A stretch of DNA of 64,000 nt. Source: Bordetella parapertussis. Its GTDB lineage: Bacteria; Pseudomonadota; Gammaproteobacteria; Burkholderiales; Burkholderiaceae_A. The notes beneath the pieces were generated by a model, which saw only the letters and a program-made list of their open reading frames with translations, made no database searches and was not told the origin of the DNA. Location: NCBI GenBank assembly GCA_945862985.1, contig CAMAZF010000008.1, positions 1 through 64,000 on the forward strand. Direction: 5' to 3'. Of this stretch, positions 33,376 through 42,015 are shown one piece after another. Both the position numbers and the translations under genes were made by a program. Within the stretch, counting starts at the first letter, position 1. Every line of letters starts with the position of its first letter.

Positions 33376-34079
33376 GATTCACGCTCCGGAGTGGGGGTGA
33401 GGGGGAGGGGGGCGCGAAGGCCTCCCAAAAGAAAACTCATGAGACGCGCTTGGAGCTGTTCGATCTGCTTCTCGGCGTTCGCCTTGGCGCGCAAGCCTGC
33501 AATGACGGCCAGCTGATCGGCCCCAGCAATGGCGTAGGCAGTGGCTCCCAGCATGAAGTGAAAGCGCCAGACAATCTCTGCCTTGGGCACCTGAGGAAGA
33601 GATTGAATCAAGGCCCGTTTGAATCGCTTGATCACGGCCTCGTGCTCCTGTGCCAATAGGGTGTCGATGAACTTGGAGGGCTCCGTCATGGTTCGCCCAA
33701 GAAGCTGCAGAAAGACCGGACCCCCCTGGTCCGGGTTTTGGCCCATTCTGAGGAGCGTGCCAAAGAATGCATCGACGATTTTGGAGGGCTTAATCGGTGC
33801 GCCGCTTGCAGCGCGCTCGAGTGCATCGAGGGTTCTGAGTCGTTCGGTGTTGAGCCAGTCCAGTCGCCTTCTGAATACCGCTTGAACCAAGCCCTCCTTG
33901 GAGCCAAAGTGATACGTCACGGACGCAATGTTTGCTCGGGCTTGGGCCGTGATCATGCGCACGGAGGTTCCCTCCAGCCCGTGGACAGCGAGAAGCTGCT
34001 CCGCAGCATTGAGAAGCCGTTCCGCTGTGGCCGCCTCGGAGGCGGCGCGAAGTGAGGTCGAGGGAAGTGAGAGGTTCAT
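33372..34079 (-). CDS. TetR-family regulator of the beta-oxidation operon (PsrA-like)
   Basis: 235 residues. The N-terminal helix-turn-helix is clear (R-L-L-N-A-A-E-Q-L-L then I-T-A-Q-A-R-A-N-I-A-S-V-T-Y-H-F-G-S-K-E). The C-terminal ligand domain is all-helical. First gene of the operon with fadE, thiolase, FadB/J, DUF4442 and fadD, with which it overlaps by 4 bases. The palindrome TCAAAC-GTTT-GTTTGA just upstream fits the PsrA consensus (C/GAAAC-N2-4-GTTTG/C), so I infer a long-chain-acyl-CoA-responsive autorepressor like PsrA. A FadR function of the GntR type is excluded by fold. Confidence 0.9.
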   Translation of the reverse strand: MNLSLPSTSLRAASEAATAERLLNAAEQLLAVHGLEGTSVRMITAQARANIASVTYHFGSKEGLVQAVFRRRLDWLNTERLRTLDALERAASGAPIKPSKIVDAFFGTLLRMGQNPDQGGPVFLQLLGRTMTEPSKFIDTLLAQEHEAVIKRFKRALIQSLPQVPKAEIVWRFHFMLGATAYAIAGADQLAVIAGLRAKANAEKQIEQLQARLMSFLLGGLRAPLPLTPTPERES

Positions 34080-34096
34080 CGATTCTGGTCATTCAC

Positions 34097-34112
34097 TCAA
34101 ACGTTTGTTTGA
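34097..34112 (-). promoter_or_regulatory. PsrA-type TetR operator before the fad operon
   Basis: TCAAAC-GTTT-GTTTGA, a perfect 6-bp dyad with a 4-base spacer, 17 bases upstream of the tetR start. It matches the known PsrA box C/GAAAC-N2-4-GTTTG/C. Flanks extend the symmetry imperfectly (ATTCAC on one side, ATTGAAT on the other). It lies between the terminator of the upstream esterase gene and the operon start, so the promoter is probably overlapped by it. Confidence 0.75.
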
Positions 34113-34121
34113 ATTGAATGT

Positions 34122-34152
34122 CAAAAAAAGGGTCATTGCACGAATGACCCTT
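34122..34152 (-). terminator. Intrinsic terminator of the SGNH esterase gene
   Basis: A perfect 10-bp stem AAGGGTCATT / AATGACCCTT with a 5-base loop, followed on the minus strand by seven T (shown as AAAAAAA on the plus strand). It sits between the esterase and the fad operon on the same strand and insulates the two. Confidence 0.92.
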
Positions 34153-34172
34153 CTTGAGACCTGGTCAACGAC

Positions 34173-35372
34173 TTACCAGCCGCGTCCTTTGATGGCGGTG
34201 ACGATGGCATCGCCAACAATGGTGTAGGCCTTGGGCGTCGGATGGAAGTTATCCGAGAAGAGGTAGTTGCGCCAGTCTCCGCCCAGGGGCTTCCCGGTGA
34301 TGGGGCTGGTGCCGGCTCCCACCCATGCTGCAGCCGCGGCTTCGGTACAGGTGGCCAGGTTGTAGATGGGGCCTGTGGCGGGGTCTACACCCACGGGTGG
34401 GCAGCTGGCATCTACCACGTTAGTGAGGCCATACTTGGTCGGGTTCTGGATCATGTCACCCATCTGCTGGTAGCCGTTGAAAACCAACACGCGGCTGTCG
34501 CCGGCAAACTTCGCCTCGAGGTTCAGATTGAAGGCGTTCACCCAGTCGGCAAAGAGCCCCTCCAGCTGCGCCCGCGTGGCGGGACCCGCTGCACCCAGCG
34601 AACGCTCCAAGCCTGTCAGCACGATGTTCAGGCGAGGTGTGGAGGCCACTCGGACCTGGCCCACCACCACCACGCGCTGAGCCCCTTTGTCGAGGACCGT
34701 GGACTTGATGGTGCCGTGAAGGACGGTGGCCAGCGCGGCCATATAGGCGGTGCCAATCTGAGCCGGTGCCGTGGACGGGGCCGCCGCGACCTGCTGAGCG
34801 ACTGAAGTGCCAAGGATGCTGGAGGTGAGTGCAATGAACTGGCTGGGGTTGCCGGTTTGCAGCATGGCCAAGTACGCCCCAATCAGATCCGCCGCATCGT
34901 TTCCGGCTGCATCAATCAGTACCAGGTCCGTGGCCTTGTAAGTCCCAATGGCTGTGGCCGCCGTGGCCAGTTGGACTGGGATTCCGATGGGGCTGGTGGG
35001 AGCTGCCGGGTTGTTCACCTTGCCGCCGCCAATGGCGAAGTTGGTGCAACTGGTGTTGTTGGTGAAGCCGCCCGCACCGTTTGTCCGGAAGAATGCGCAG
35101 GGTTCAGCGCTACCCATTCCAGTCGCAATGGCCGAGGCCAGCACTGGGTTGGAGCCTGCGCCCGTGGCCTTGGCACCCTGCGTGACCGCCTTCACACCGA
35201 AGGTGCCGGTGTCCATCAGGCTGTCACCGAAGGCCACGATCCGAGGCGGGCTCGCCTGCTCAACGGTGTTTTCGCCGCCGCCGCAGCCGGCCAGTGCCAA
35301 CAAACCTAGAATGACAACGGCGCTGAGTGAGCGAGCACGCAGCTGGGGGGTGTTCTGGAAGGGCACAGGCAT
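34173..35372 (-). CDS. SGNH/GDSL-family lipoprotein esterase
   Basis: 399 residues. A lipoprotein signal peptide ends in L-A-L-A-G-C-G-G-G (Cys about 30). The first SGNH block is F-G-D-S-L-M-D-T-G (nucleophile Ser near residue 50). The later blocks include D-A-A-G-N-D-A-A-D-L and the C-terminal F-S-D-N-F-H-P-T-P-K-A (Asp and His of the triad). Anchored to an envelope membrane, it probably hydrolyses an ester or lipid, and sits divergent from the DUF1302/RND operon. No autotransporter barrel is present. A hydrophobic ester shared with that operon is an inference. Confidence 0.92.
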   Translation of the reverse strand: MPVPFQNTPQLRARSLSAVVILGLLALAGCGGGENTVEQASPPRIVAFGDSLMDTGTFGVKAVTQGAKATGAGSNPVLASAIATGMGSAEPCAFFRTNGAGGFTNNTSCTNFAIGGGKVNNPAAPTSPIGIPVQLATAATAIGTYKATDLVLIDAAGNDAADLIGAYLAMLQTGNPSQFIALTSSILGTSVAQQVAAAPSTAPAQIGTAYMAALATVLHGTIKSTVLDKGAQRVVVVGQVRVASTPRLNIVLTGLERSLGAAGPATRAQLEGLFADWVNAFNLNLEAKFAGDSRVLVFNGYQQMGDMIQNPTKYGLTNVVDASCPPVGVDPATGPIYNLATCTEAAAAAWVGAGTSPITGKPLGGDWRNYLFSDNFHPTPKAYTIVGDAIVTAIKGRGW

Positions 35373-35526
35373 CTCCTTAACGCAGAGGCGTTGTTGATTC
35401 GTGAATGCTGCATTCTCGTGTCAATCGCAGCCGCACATCTAGTTCGGGTAAGTACTGCCTCACCTTGGTGTTCAAATTCGCAGACACTTACTTTTATTCC
35501 GATTTGTCCCTGAAGGAGGGTGAGGT

Positions 35527-37410
35527 ATGTCACGTCCCATAGTCCGTGCAGTCAGCGTAGCGGTCGCTTTGTCTTGCTGGTCAATGTCCGCACAAGCGCT
35601 TGAGCTCAAGCTCGACAACGGCTGGTCAGGCACTCTGAATTCGACCATGACCTACGGTACGAGCGTGCGGGCCCAGGACCCGAGCCCGCTGCTTTACAGC
35701 CAAGGCAATGGCATCCGAGCAGGTCTGGGCAACGGCGGCAAGGGCGGCTCGAACACCGACTCCGGAAACGTGAACTACGAGAAGGGAGAGCCGTTCTCAT
35801 CGATGCTGCGCCTCAGCACAGAGCTCTCCATCAACAAAGGCAAAAGCGGCTTCTACGGACGCGCCCGCGCATGGTATGACCACGCGTTGACGGAGGGTGA
35901 TGTGAAGCAGGGCAGCGGAGCAACCGGCTACAAGAAGAACGCCCCCCTGAGCGACTCGGGCTTTGACCGTTTGGGGCAGTTCTCCGGTGCAGCGTTGTTG
36001 GACGCTTATGCATACACCGAGGTCAGCGCGGGCGATCTGCCGCTTCAGATTCGCCTGGGCAGCCAGGTGATCAACTGGGGTGAGAGCCTCTTCATTCAGG
36101 GCATCAACCAGATCAATCCGGTAGATCTCACCACGCTGCGCAAGCCCGGCACGGAGCTGAAGGACGCTTTCCTTCCGGTGACCTCCTTGTTTGCCAACCT
36201 CGGTCTGGGAGATGGCCGCTCGGTTGAGGCCTTCTATCAAATGAAATGGCGGGCCGCGAACGTAGATTCCTGCGGAACCTACTTTTCACCCGTTGAGTTT
36301 CAGCTCACCCACAAGGCTGGAAATGCATGCTCGACCGTCCTGACGACCATTGGTCCCAACAATGCCGATTCCATCCCCGCGGGGCTCTATGTGCCGATGG
36401 TGCAGGGGCGTGCTGGTGAGGACCGTGGTCAGTTCGGTATGGCGCTGCGTCTTCCTGTTGAAAAGCTTGATTCCGAGGTGGGTCTCTACGCCATGAAATT
36501 TAGCTCTCGCACGCCGGTGGTGTCTGGCCGATCGGGATCTAACGTTCGTCAGCTCTCTGGTCCCATTGGCGCCGCGCTCAATAGCAGTGGACTGCTCAAT
36601 CCCATCCCAGCACAGGTTGCGGGTGCAAAGGCGCTGGGCCTCACCCTGGTTCCTGCCGTAGGCTTCTGGGAATACCCCGAAGACATCCGGATGTTTGGTG
36701 TGTCGGCGACCACCAACCTCGGTGGTATCTCGGTCGGTGCCGAGTACAGCCATATTCCAAACTATCCCGCTCAGATCAATGCCAACGATTTGTTGGCGGC
36801 TCTCCTCCGAGGACTTGGGCCCATGGGGTCAACCGCAGTCGCCTCCAATATGCGTGGTGCTGGGGATGAGGTGAAGGGTTATGACCGTATCAGCCGCAGC
36901 CAGCTTCAGGTGAATGGCCTTGCCATCATCCCTCGAGTCTTGGGCTCAGCTCAAGCCACTGTGGTCGCTGAGGCCGCCGTTCAGACGGCCGACGTGGGTG
37001 ACAGCTACACCGGCAAGCGTTACGGGCGTGCGTTTATTTTTGGAACCGGTAAGCACGCGCTCTACGGCGGAACTGCGGCCGGCAATCCTCAGCCCGATGG
37101 TGCGGAGAACGACGGATTTGTGACCGACTCCTCTTGGGGGTACCGCGCGCGTTTCCTGCTCGAGTACCCGGGTTTTGCAGGCACCTCCGCCACCCTTTAT
37201 CCTCAGCTGAGTCTCTCTCATGACGTCAGTGGTTACTCGGTGGATGGGCAGTTCATTGAGGGGCGCCAGACCGTCGGATTGAGTGCTCGGATGAACCTGA
37301 ACAAGGTCCATAATTTCGAGATCGCTTGGGTGCACTACACCGATTCCGCGAAGTACGATCCTTTCCGCGACCGAGATCACTACAGCATCGTGTTTAGCAC
37401 CAGCTTCTAA
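35527..37410 (+). CDS. DUF1302 outer-membrane protein
   Basis: 627 residues with a Sec signal peptide ending near A-Q-A-L-E-L. The body is rich in short alternating strands and in aromatic girdles, and the C-terminus ends in S-T-S-F, as for outer-membrane barrels; I match it to DUF1302 (PF06980) from the L-D-N-G-W-S-G-T-L-N-S-T start and the R-L-G-S-Q-V-I-N-W-G-E-S motif. GGAGGG lies upstream of the ATG. It begins the operon with DUF1329, a BNR protein, an RND exporter and an MFS transporter. DUF1302/DUF1329 pairs commonly occur with MMPL-type RND proteins; a role as the outer-membrane channel is an inference. Confidence 0.9.
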   Translation: MSRPIVRAVSVAVALSCWSMSAQALELKLDNGWSGTLNSTMTYGTSVRAQDPSPLLYSQGNGIRAGLGNGGKGGSNTDSGNVNYEKGEPFSSMLRLSTELSINKGKSGFYGRARAWYDHALTEGDVKQGSGATGYKKNAPLSDSGFDRLGQFSGAALLDAYAYTEVSAGDLPLQIRLGSQVINWGESLFIQGINQINPVDLTTLRKPGTELKDAFLPVTSLFANLGLGDGRSVEAFYQMKWRAANVDSCGTYFSPVEFQLTHKAGNACSTVLTTIGPNNADSIPAGLYVPMVQGRAGEDRGQFGMALRLPVEKLDSEVGLYAMKFSSRTPVVSGRSGSNVRQLSGPIGAALNSSGLLNPIPAQVAGAKALGLTLVPAVGFWEYPEDIRMFGVSATTNLGGISVGAEYSHIPNYPAQINANDLLAALLRGLGPMGSTAVASNMRGAGDEVKGYDRISRSQLQVNGLAIIPRVLGSAQATVVAEAAVQTADVGDSYTGKRYGRAFIFGTGKHALYGGTAAGNPQPDGAENDGFVTDSSWGYRARFLLEYPGFAGTSATLYPQLSLSHDVSGYSVDGQFIEGRQTVGLSARMNLNKVHNFEIAWVHYTDSAKYDPFRDRDHYSIVFSTSF

Positions 37411-37427
37411 GGTCTGAAAGGACACTG

Positions 37428-38744
37428 ATGGGTATGAAGACATTGAATCGACGCGCCTGGCTAGAGTGGTCTCTGAAGGCGCCCGTGGCAGCGAATCTCC
37501 TTCCCAAAGCAGGCCTTCTGGGGTTGGCGGGTCTCTCTGGTGTGGCGTCCGCCCAGTCTGCAGATTCCACCGCCTCGGGAGCCATTGCCGCAGGGAACGC
37601 AGATGGAAGCATTCCCGCATATGCTGGCGGCCTCACCAAGCCGCCTGCAGGATGGTCCCCGGAGAAGGGGTATGTGGATCCCTTTCCTCAGGATAAGCCG
37701 CTCTACACCATCACCGCTGCCAATGCAGGCCAATACGCTGGCCTGCTCACTCCAGGTCTTCAGGCCTTACTCAAGCGCCAGCCTGCGTTTCAGATGCCGG
37801 TCTACCAGACCCGTCGTACGGCAGCCTTACCTGCAACCGCAAAGGGAACCGTCCCCTACCCGCAGCCCAAAACGGGCGAGCAGGCTATGCAAAACCACCT
37901 CAATCGGTATGCAGGGGGTGGCTATGACAGGGAGTATGCGTGGTTCCCAGTGCGAGCAAATGGCGATTATTACAAGGTCGGCTATGCCGACACGGTGGTC
38001 TATGCCGAGAACTTCACGCCCTCGCAAAAGGACAGTGGTCTTCAGTTTGCCTTCATGTCCCGTTACACCGCACCGGCAGCGCTTGCAGGCACGGTCTACC
38101 TCGTTCATGAGTTCGAGGACCCCATCCGAAATCCTCGTGCAGCCTGGGTCTATAACGCGGGGCAGCGTCGCGTGCGTCGCGCGCCCGATCTGGCCTACGA
38201 CAACGTGGCCGATGGCACCGAGGGCATGCGCGTCACCGACCAGTACTTTGCATTTAATGGCGCGCTCGATCGCTACGATTGGAAGCTCGTTGGTCGCAAG
38301 GAAATGCTGGTGCCCTACAACACCTACAAGGTGGGCAGTAAGTCGCTGAAGTACGCCGATGTGATTGGCAAAGGAACGGCAAAGTCCGAGCTCATGCGAT
38401 ATGAGAAGCATCGGGTCTGGGTGGTGGAGGCCACCCTCAAGAAAGACAGCAAGCACATCTATGGAAAGCGGGTGTTTCTGCTGGACGAAGACAGCTGGGT
38501 GGTGCTCCAGGAAGATTGCTACGACACGCGGGGGGAGATCTGGCGTGTGGGCCTCCATGGGTTTATCCAGTGCTATGACGTGGGAGTGCCTTGGTACAGC
38601 ATCCAGATGTGGCACGACCTCAACAACGGCAGTGTGTTGATCTCCCATCTGGACAATGAGGTCACCAAGCCCATCCAGTTTGGGGTGAAGGCCAGCTGGT
38701 CAGACTTCCAGACCGACGCCTTGCGGCGTCGGGGCACGCGATAG
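37428..38744 (+). CDS. DUF1329 protein with Tat signal peptide (LolB-like fold)
   Basis: 438 residues. The N-terminus (L-N-R-R-A-W-L-E-W then a hydrophobic stretch ending near V-A-S-A-Q) is a twin-arginine signal peptide, so it is exported folded. The remainder matches DUF1329 (PF07044), an outer-membrane-lipoprotein-sorting-related fold, with conserved segments such as F-M-S-R-Y-T-A-P, R-R-V-R-R-A-P-D-L-A-Y-D and D-E-D-S-W-V-V. Starts 17 bases after the DUF1302 gene; a second ATG 6 bases in is possible. It likely shuttles a lipophilic molecule in the periplasm between the RND protein and DUF1302. Confidence 0.92.
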   Translation: MGMKTLNRRAWLEWSLKAPVAANLLPKAGLLGLAGLSGVASAQSADSTASGAIAAGNADGSIPAYAGGLTKPPAGWSPEKGYVDPFPQDKPLYTITAANAGQYAGLLTPGLQALLKRQPAFQMPVYQTRRTAALPATAKGTVPYPQPKTGEQAMQNHLNRYAGGGYDREYAWFPVRANGDYYKVGYADTVVYAENFTPSQKDSGLQFAFMSRYTAPAALAGTVYLVHEFEDPIRNPRAAWVYNAGQRRVRRAPDLAYDNVADGTEGMRVTDQYFAFNGALDRYDWKLVGRKEMLVPYNTYKVGSKSLKYADVIGKGTAKSELMRYEKHRVWVVEATLKKDSKHIYGKRVFLLDEDSWVVLQEDCYDTRGEIWRVGLHGFIQCYDVGVPWYSIQMWHDLNNGSVLISHLDNEVTKPIQFGVKASWSDFQTDALRRRGTR

Positions 38745-39712
38745 CCCCTGTTTCGCGCCGTCAGGTTCTGGCGGCGCTGTCCCTGAGCCCGGCCCTTGGA
38801 TGGCCGGGTTTGCTTTTGGCGCAAGGCTATCCGCTTCGACCTGATCGGGTGCGGTTTCTTGGCCTGGCGGGTGCAGCATCGGCTGGACTGCTTGCCGTGG
38901 GTGAACGCGGAGTGGTGGCCCGTCGTCGCCCCGAGGATTCGGCCTGGGCCTTGCAGCGACTGCCCACACGCGAGAGTCTCACCGCTGCCGGCTTAAGAGA
39001 TGATGGACTCGCGTTTGCGGTGGGGCATGGAGGGGTGGCATTTCGGTCCGATGATTCGGGTCAGTCTTGGCAGTCGCTTGCCCCTCAACTCGACTCCTTG
39101 AACGCCAACCGAGATCCGTGGCTTGGAGTGTCTCTGGGACGTCGAGGAGGCGTTTGGCTGATGGGTGGCTTTGGTCTTCTGGTTTATTCGGATGACGCCG
39201 GACAATCCTGGCAGCGCATCTCCCCCATGGAGCCCGAGTTTGATCGCCATCTCTACGGCATGACGGAAGTGTTGGAGGGAGGCTATCTCTTGCTGGGTGA
39301 GTCCGGCAGCCTCGCAGAGTCATTTGATGGTCGTGAATGGAAGGCAGCGCGCTCGCCTTACGACGGCTCCTGGTTTGGTGGCCTGCAGACCGCAGCGGGT
39401 ACCTTGCTGGCCTTTGGCATGCGCGGACAGGTCTTTCGACGGGCTGCCGGACAGTCAGGCTGGGTGGCTGCGCTGGGGGCGCAGGCCAGTCATGCCTGGG
39501 TGGCCTCGGCGCAGCTCAGCGACGGTTCAGTCGTGCTCGTGGGCGGGCAAGGCGTGGTGGCCGTGAGTCGAGACGATGGCCGAAATTTCACGCTCCAGAC
39601 CGTTTGGGAGGGCAGTCTCTCTGGCATTGCCCAGGACGCCCGAGACCAGATCTGGCTCTCGGGCACGCAAGGCCTTAAAGGGTTTGATGCTCAATGGAAG
39701 GCCTTGCCATGA
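38741..39712 (+). CDS. BNR/YCF48-like beta-propeller protein with probable Tat signal; start codon non-canonical
   Basis: About 323 residues if it starts at the ATA at 38741. Repeated blades such as F-R-S-D-D-S-G-Q-S-W-Q, Y-S-D-D-A-G-Q-S-W-Q and V-S-R-D-D-G-R-N-F-T show the YCF48/BNR propeller. The upstream in-frame sequence A-P-V-S-R-R-Q-V-L-A-A-L-S-L followed by L-L-L-A-Q-G is a good Tat signal peptide, but between the in-frame stop at 38657 and this point no ATG, GTG or TTG exists; the first standard start is a TTG at 38810, after most of the signal. ATA 38741 overlaps the stop of DUF1329 (ATAG) and is preceded by GGGG. The start is therefore uncertain. The same protein type usually sits between DUF1329 and the RND gene. 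Confidence 0.8.
   Translation: MAPVSRRQVLAALSLSPALGWPGLLLAQGYPLRPDRVRFLGLAGAASAGLLAVGERGVVARRRPEDSAWALQRLPTRESLTAAGLRDDGLAFAVGHGGVAFRSDDSGQSWQSLAPQLDSLNANRDPWLGVSLGRRGGVWLMGGFGLLVYSDDAGQSWQRISPMEPEFDRHLYGMTEVLEGGYLLLGESGSLAESFDGREWKAARSPYDGSWFGGLQTAAGTLLAFGMRGQVFRRAAGQSGWVAALGAQASHAWVASAQLSDGSVVLVGGQGVVAVSRDDGRNFTLQTVWEGSLSGIAQDARDQIWLSGTQGLKGFDAQWKALP
38788..38817 (+). other. Terminator-like hairpin inside the BNR gene's signal-peptide region
   Basis: CCCGGCC-CTTGGAT-GGCCGGG followed by TTTGCTTTT: a perfect 7-bp GC stem with a 7-base loop and a broken T-run. It overlaps the presumed Tat signal-peptide codons. It may attenuate transcription between DUF1329 and the RND genes, or may be a by-product of the GC-rich signal peptide. 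Confidence 0.4.
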
Positions 39713-42015
39713 ACCGAATGGAGCGCTTTGCGCAAGGCCTTGTGGCTCGAAGTCGGCTCTGGCTGTTCGCCTTTGCGATGCTGACTGTCTTTCTGGGATG
39801 GAGTGCCGCCACAGGGCTGAAGGCTGATGCAGCATTTTCCAAGATGATCCCGCTGGACCATCCCTTTATGAAGGTCTTCACCGAGCATGAGGCCACCTTC
39901 GGAGGGGCGAATCGAATCTTAGTGGCTGTTGCTCCGAAATCGGGCGACCTCTATAACGAGACCAGCCTGAATCTGCTGCGCAAGGTCACCGAAGAGGTCT
40001 TCTACATTCAAGGAGTTGAGCGCAGCTCCGTCACATCGCTCTTCACCCCCAATGTCCGCTTCACCGAGGTGGTGGAGGAGGGGTTTCGAGGCGGCAACAT
40101 CGTTTCTGCCGATTTCCAGGGCAGGCCCGAGCAGATCGAGCAGGTCCGAGCCAATGTGGCCAAGTCGGATTGGGTGGGTCGCATTGTGACGCGCGACGGC
40201 AGTGCGGCCTTGGTGGCCGCCAGCCTCCAGGAACGGGACCCGCAAACTGGAGCGCGACTCAATCTTCAAGCGGTGGCCGAGGCGCTCGAGGAGATCCGAG
40301 CTCGCCACGAGAACGAGCACCACAGTGTGCACATCATTGGGTTTGCCAAGGCGACGGGTGACATTGCCGACGGTGCTGCGGGCGTCTTGGTGTATTTCGG
40401 CGTCGCGTTTGTCCTGACCTGTGTGCTCCTGCTCGTCTACAACCGATCGGTGGCGCTCACCCTTTACGCCCTGGGCTGCGCCGTGGTTCCTGTGATCTGG
40501 CTGCTGGGCCTCATGCCCCTGCTTGGGCTTGGCCTGGACCCGCTTTCTATCCTGGTCCCCTTCCTCATCTTCTCTATTGCGGTCTCTCATGCCGTCCAGA
40601 TGACGGAGGCCTGGAGAACCCAACGCCTGGCCGGACTCGATGCGCCATCCGCCTCGGTGAGCGCCTTCTGCCAGTTGTTGATTCCCGGGTCGGTCGCGCT
40701 GTTGGCGAATGCGCTTGGCTTTGTCGTGATTGCGTTGGTCGACATTGAGATTGTTCGCGAGCTGGCCATCACAGCAACCCTGGGCGTGACCGTCATGATC
40801 CTCTCCAATAAGCTGCTGCTGCCCGCTTTTCTGGCCCTGCGGGCCGGAGTGCCGCCCGCTCGCAGAGAGCAGGCCTTGCTCGAGGGGCTGTGGACGCGAC
40901 TGGCGCGCATCGTAGAGAAACGTTTTGCATATGGCGTCATTGGCTTGGGGGTGATCACCCTCGCAGCCGGCGGTTGGATCGCCAAGGATCTTCAGATCGG
41001 AGACCTTGGTCAGGGCGTGCCTGAGCTCCGACCCGATGCTCGATACAACCAAGACACAGCGTTCATCACCGAGCGCTTTGAGATTGGTGTGGATGTGCTT
41101 CGCGTGCTCGCCATGGCGGAGGGCGCAGACTCTCCTTGCGTGCGGCCGGAGGTCATGGACCAGGTCGCCGAGTTTGAGCTTCAGATGCGGCAGAACCCGT
41201 CTGTGGTCTCGGTGTCAGGCTTGGCTGGCTTTGTGGGTCAAGTGTCTCAGGCCTACGCCGAGGGCCATGTCAAGTGGAATGCGGTTCCGCAAGACTCTGC
41301 CCAGATTGCCCAGGGCGTGGGTGCCGCCACTCGGATGGGCAATGCCCTCATGAACCCAGGCTGCGGCGTGATGCCCATTTCGCTCTACACCACAGACCAT
41401 CAGGCTCAGACCATTTCTGCACTGGTGGCGGATGTGCAACGCTTCGCTCAAGCATCTGCAGAATCTGGGGTGCGCTTCGTGCTCGGGCTTGGCAATCTGG
41501 CCGTGATGGCGGCTACGAATGAGGTGGTTGCAGCAGCCGACCCTTGGGTGAATGCGGCGCTGTTTGGTTCTGTGGCCGTACTCTGCTTGCTGGCCTTTCG
41601 GTCTTGGCGCATCACGCTCTGCATCATTCTTCCTCTGGCCTTGGTCACCGTGCTCTGCAATGCCGTGATGACCTTGCTCGACATTGGCGTGAAGGTGAAC
41701 ACGCTTCCAGTGGTAGCGCTTGGTGTGGGGGTTGGCGTCGACTATGGCATCTACCTCTTCGAACGCATTCGTCATGCACTCGATGAGGGTCTCGACTTGC
41801 AACAGAGCCTGCTGACTGCCCTTCGCGAACGCGGCGCGGCCAGCACATTCACGGCGGTCACCATGACCTTGTCGGTGCTGACCTGGATGGGATCGTCCCT
41901 TCAGTTTCAGTCCGATATGGGCATCTTGCTTGCCTTCATGTTCCTGGTGAACCTTCTTGGCGCTATTCTGTTGGCACCGGCTCTCGCAGCCTTCCTGGTC
42001 TACAAGCGCAGCTAA
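39709..42015 (+). CDS. RND-superfamily (MMPL/HpnN-like) transporter
   Basis: 768 residues with about twelve membrane segments in two repeats of 1 + 5, separated by large periplasmic loops. The C-terminal half has the MMPL-type motif G-V-G-V-D-Y-G-I-Y-L-F-E-R (proton-relay Asp); the equivalent position in the N-terminal half reads F-S-I-A-V-S-H-A-V-Q-M, without the Asp. ATG 39709 overlaps the preceding stop (ATGA) and has GGAAGG 7 bases before it. MMPL/RND proteins of this class move lipids and other hydrophobic compounds; with DUF1302, DUF1329 and the BNR protein it forms a probable envelope-spanning lipid transport system. Confidence 0.93.
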   Translation: MNRMERFAQGLVARSRLWLFAFAMLTVFLGWSAATGLKADAAFSKMIPLDHPFMKVFTEHEATFGGANRILVAVAPKSGDLYNETSLNLLRKVTEEVFYIQGVERSSVTSLFTPNVRFTEVVEEGFRGGNIVSADFQGRPEQIEQVRANVAKSDWVGRIVTRDGSAALVAASLQERDPQTGARLNLQAVAEALEEIRARHENEHHSVHIIGFAKATGDIADGAAGVLVYFGVAFVLTCVLLLVYNRSVALTLYALGCAVVPVIWLLGLMPLLGLGLDPLSILVPFLIFSIAVSHAVQMTEAWRTQRLAGLDAPSASVSAFCQLLIPGSVALLANALGFVVIALVDIEIVRELAITATLGVTVMILSNKLLLPAFLALRAGVPPARREQALLEGLWTRLARIVEKRFAYGVIGLGVITLAAGGWIAKDLQIGDLGQGVPELRPDARYNQDTAFITERFEIGVDVLRVLAMAEGADSPCVRPEVMDQVAEFELQMRQNPSVVSVSGLAGFVGQVSQAYAEGHVKWNAVPQDSAQIAQGVGAATRMGNALMNPGCGVMPISLYTTDHQAQTISALVADVQRFAQASAESGVRFVLGLGNLAVMAATNEVVAAADPWVNAALFGSVAVLCLLAFRSWRITLCIILPLALVTVLCNAVMTLLDIGVKVNTLPVVALGVGVGVDYGIYLFERIRHALDEGLDLQQSLLTALRERGAASTFTAVTMTLSVLTWMGSSLQFQSDMGILLAFMFLVNLLGAILLAPALAAFLVYKRS

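Noticed and set aside
39919-41052. 377-codon open frame on the minus strand
   Set aside because: Fully antisense to the RND gene, without motifs or a ribosome-binding site.
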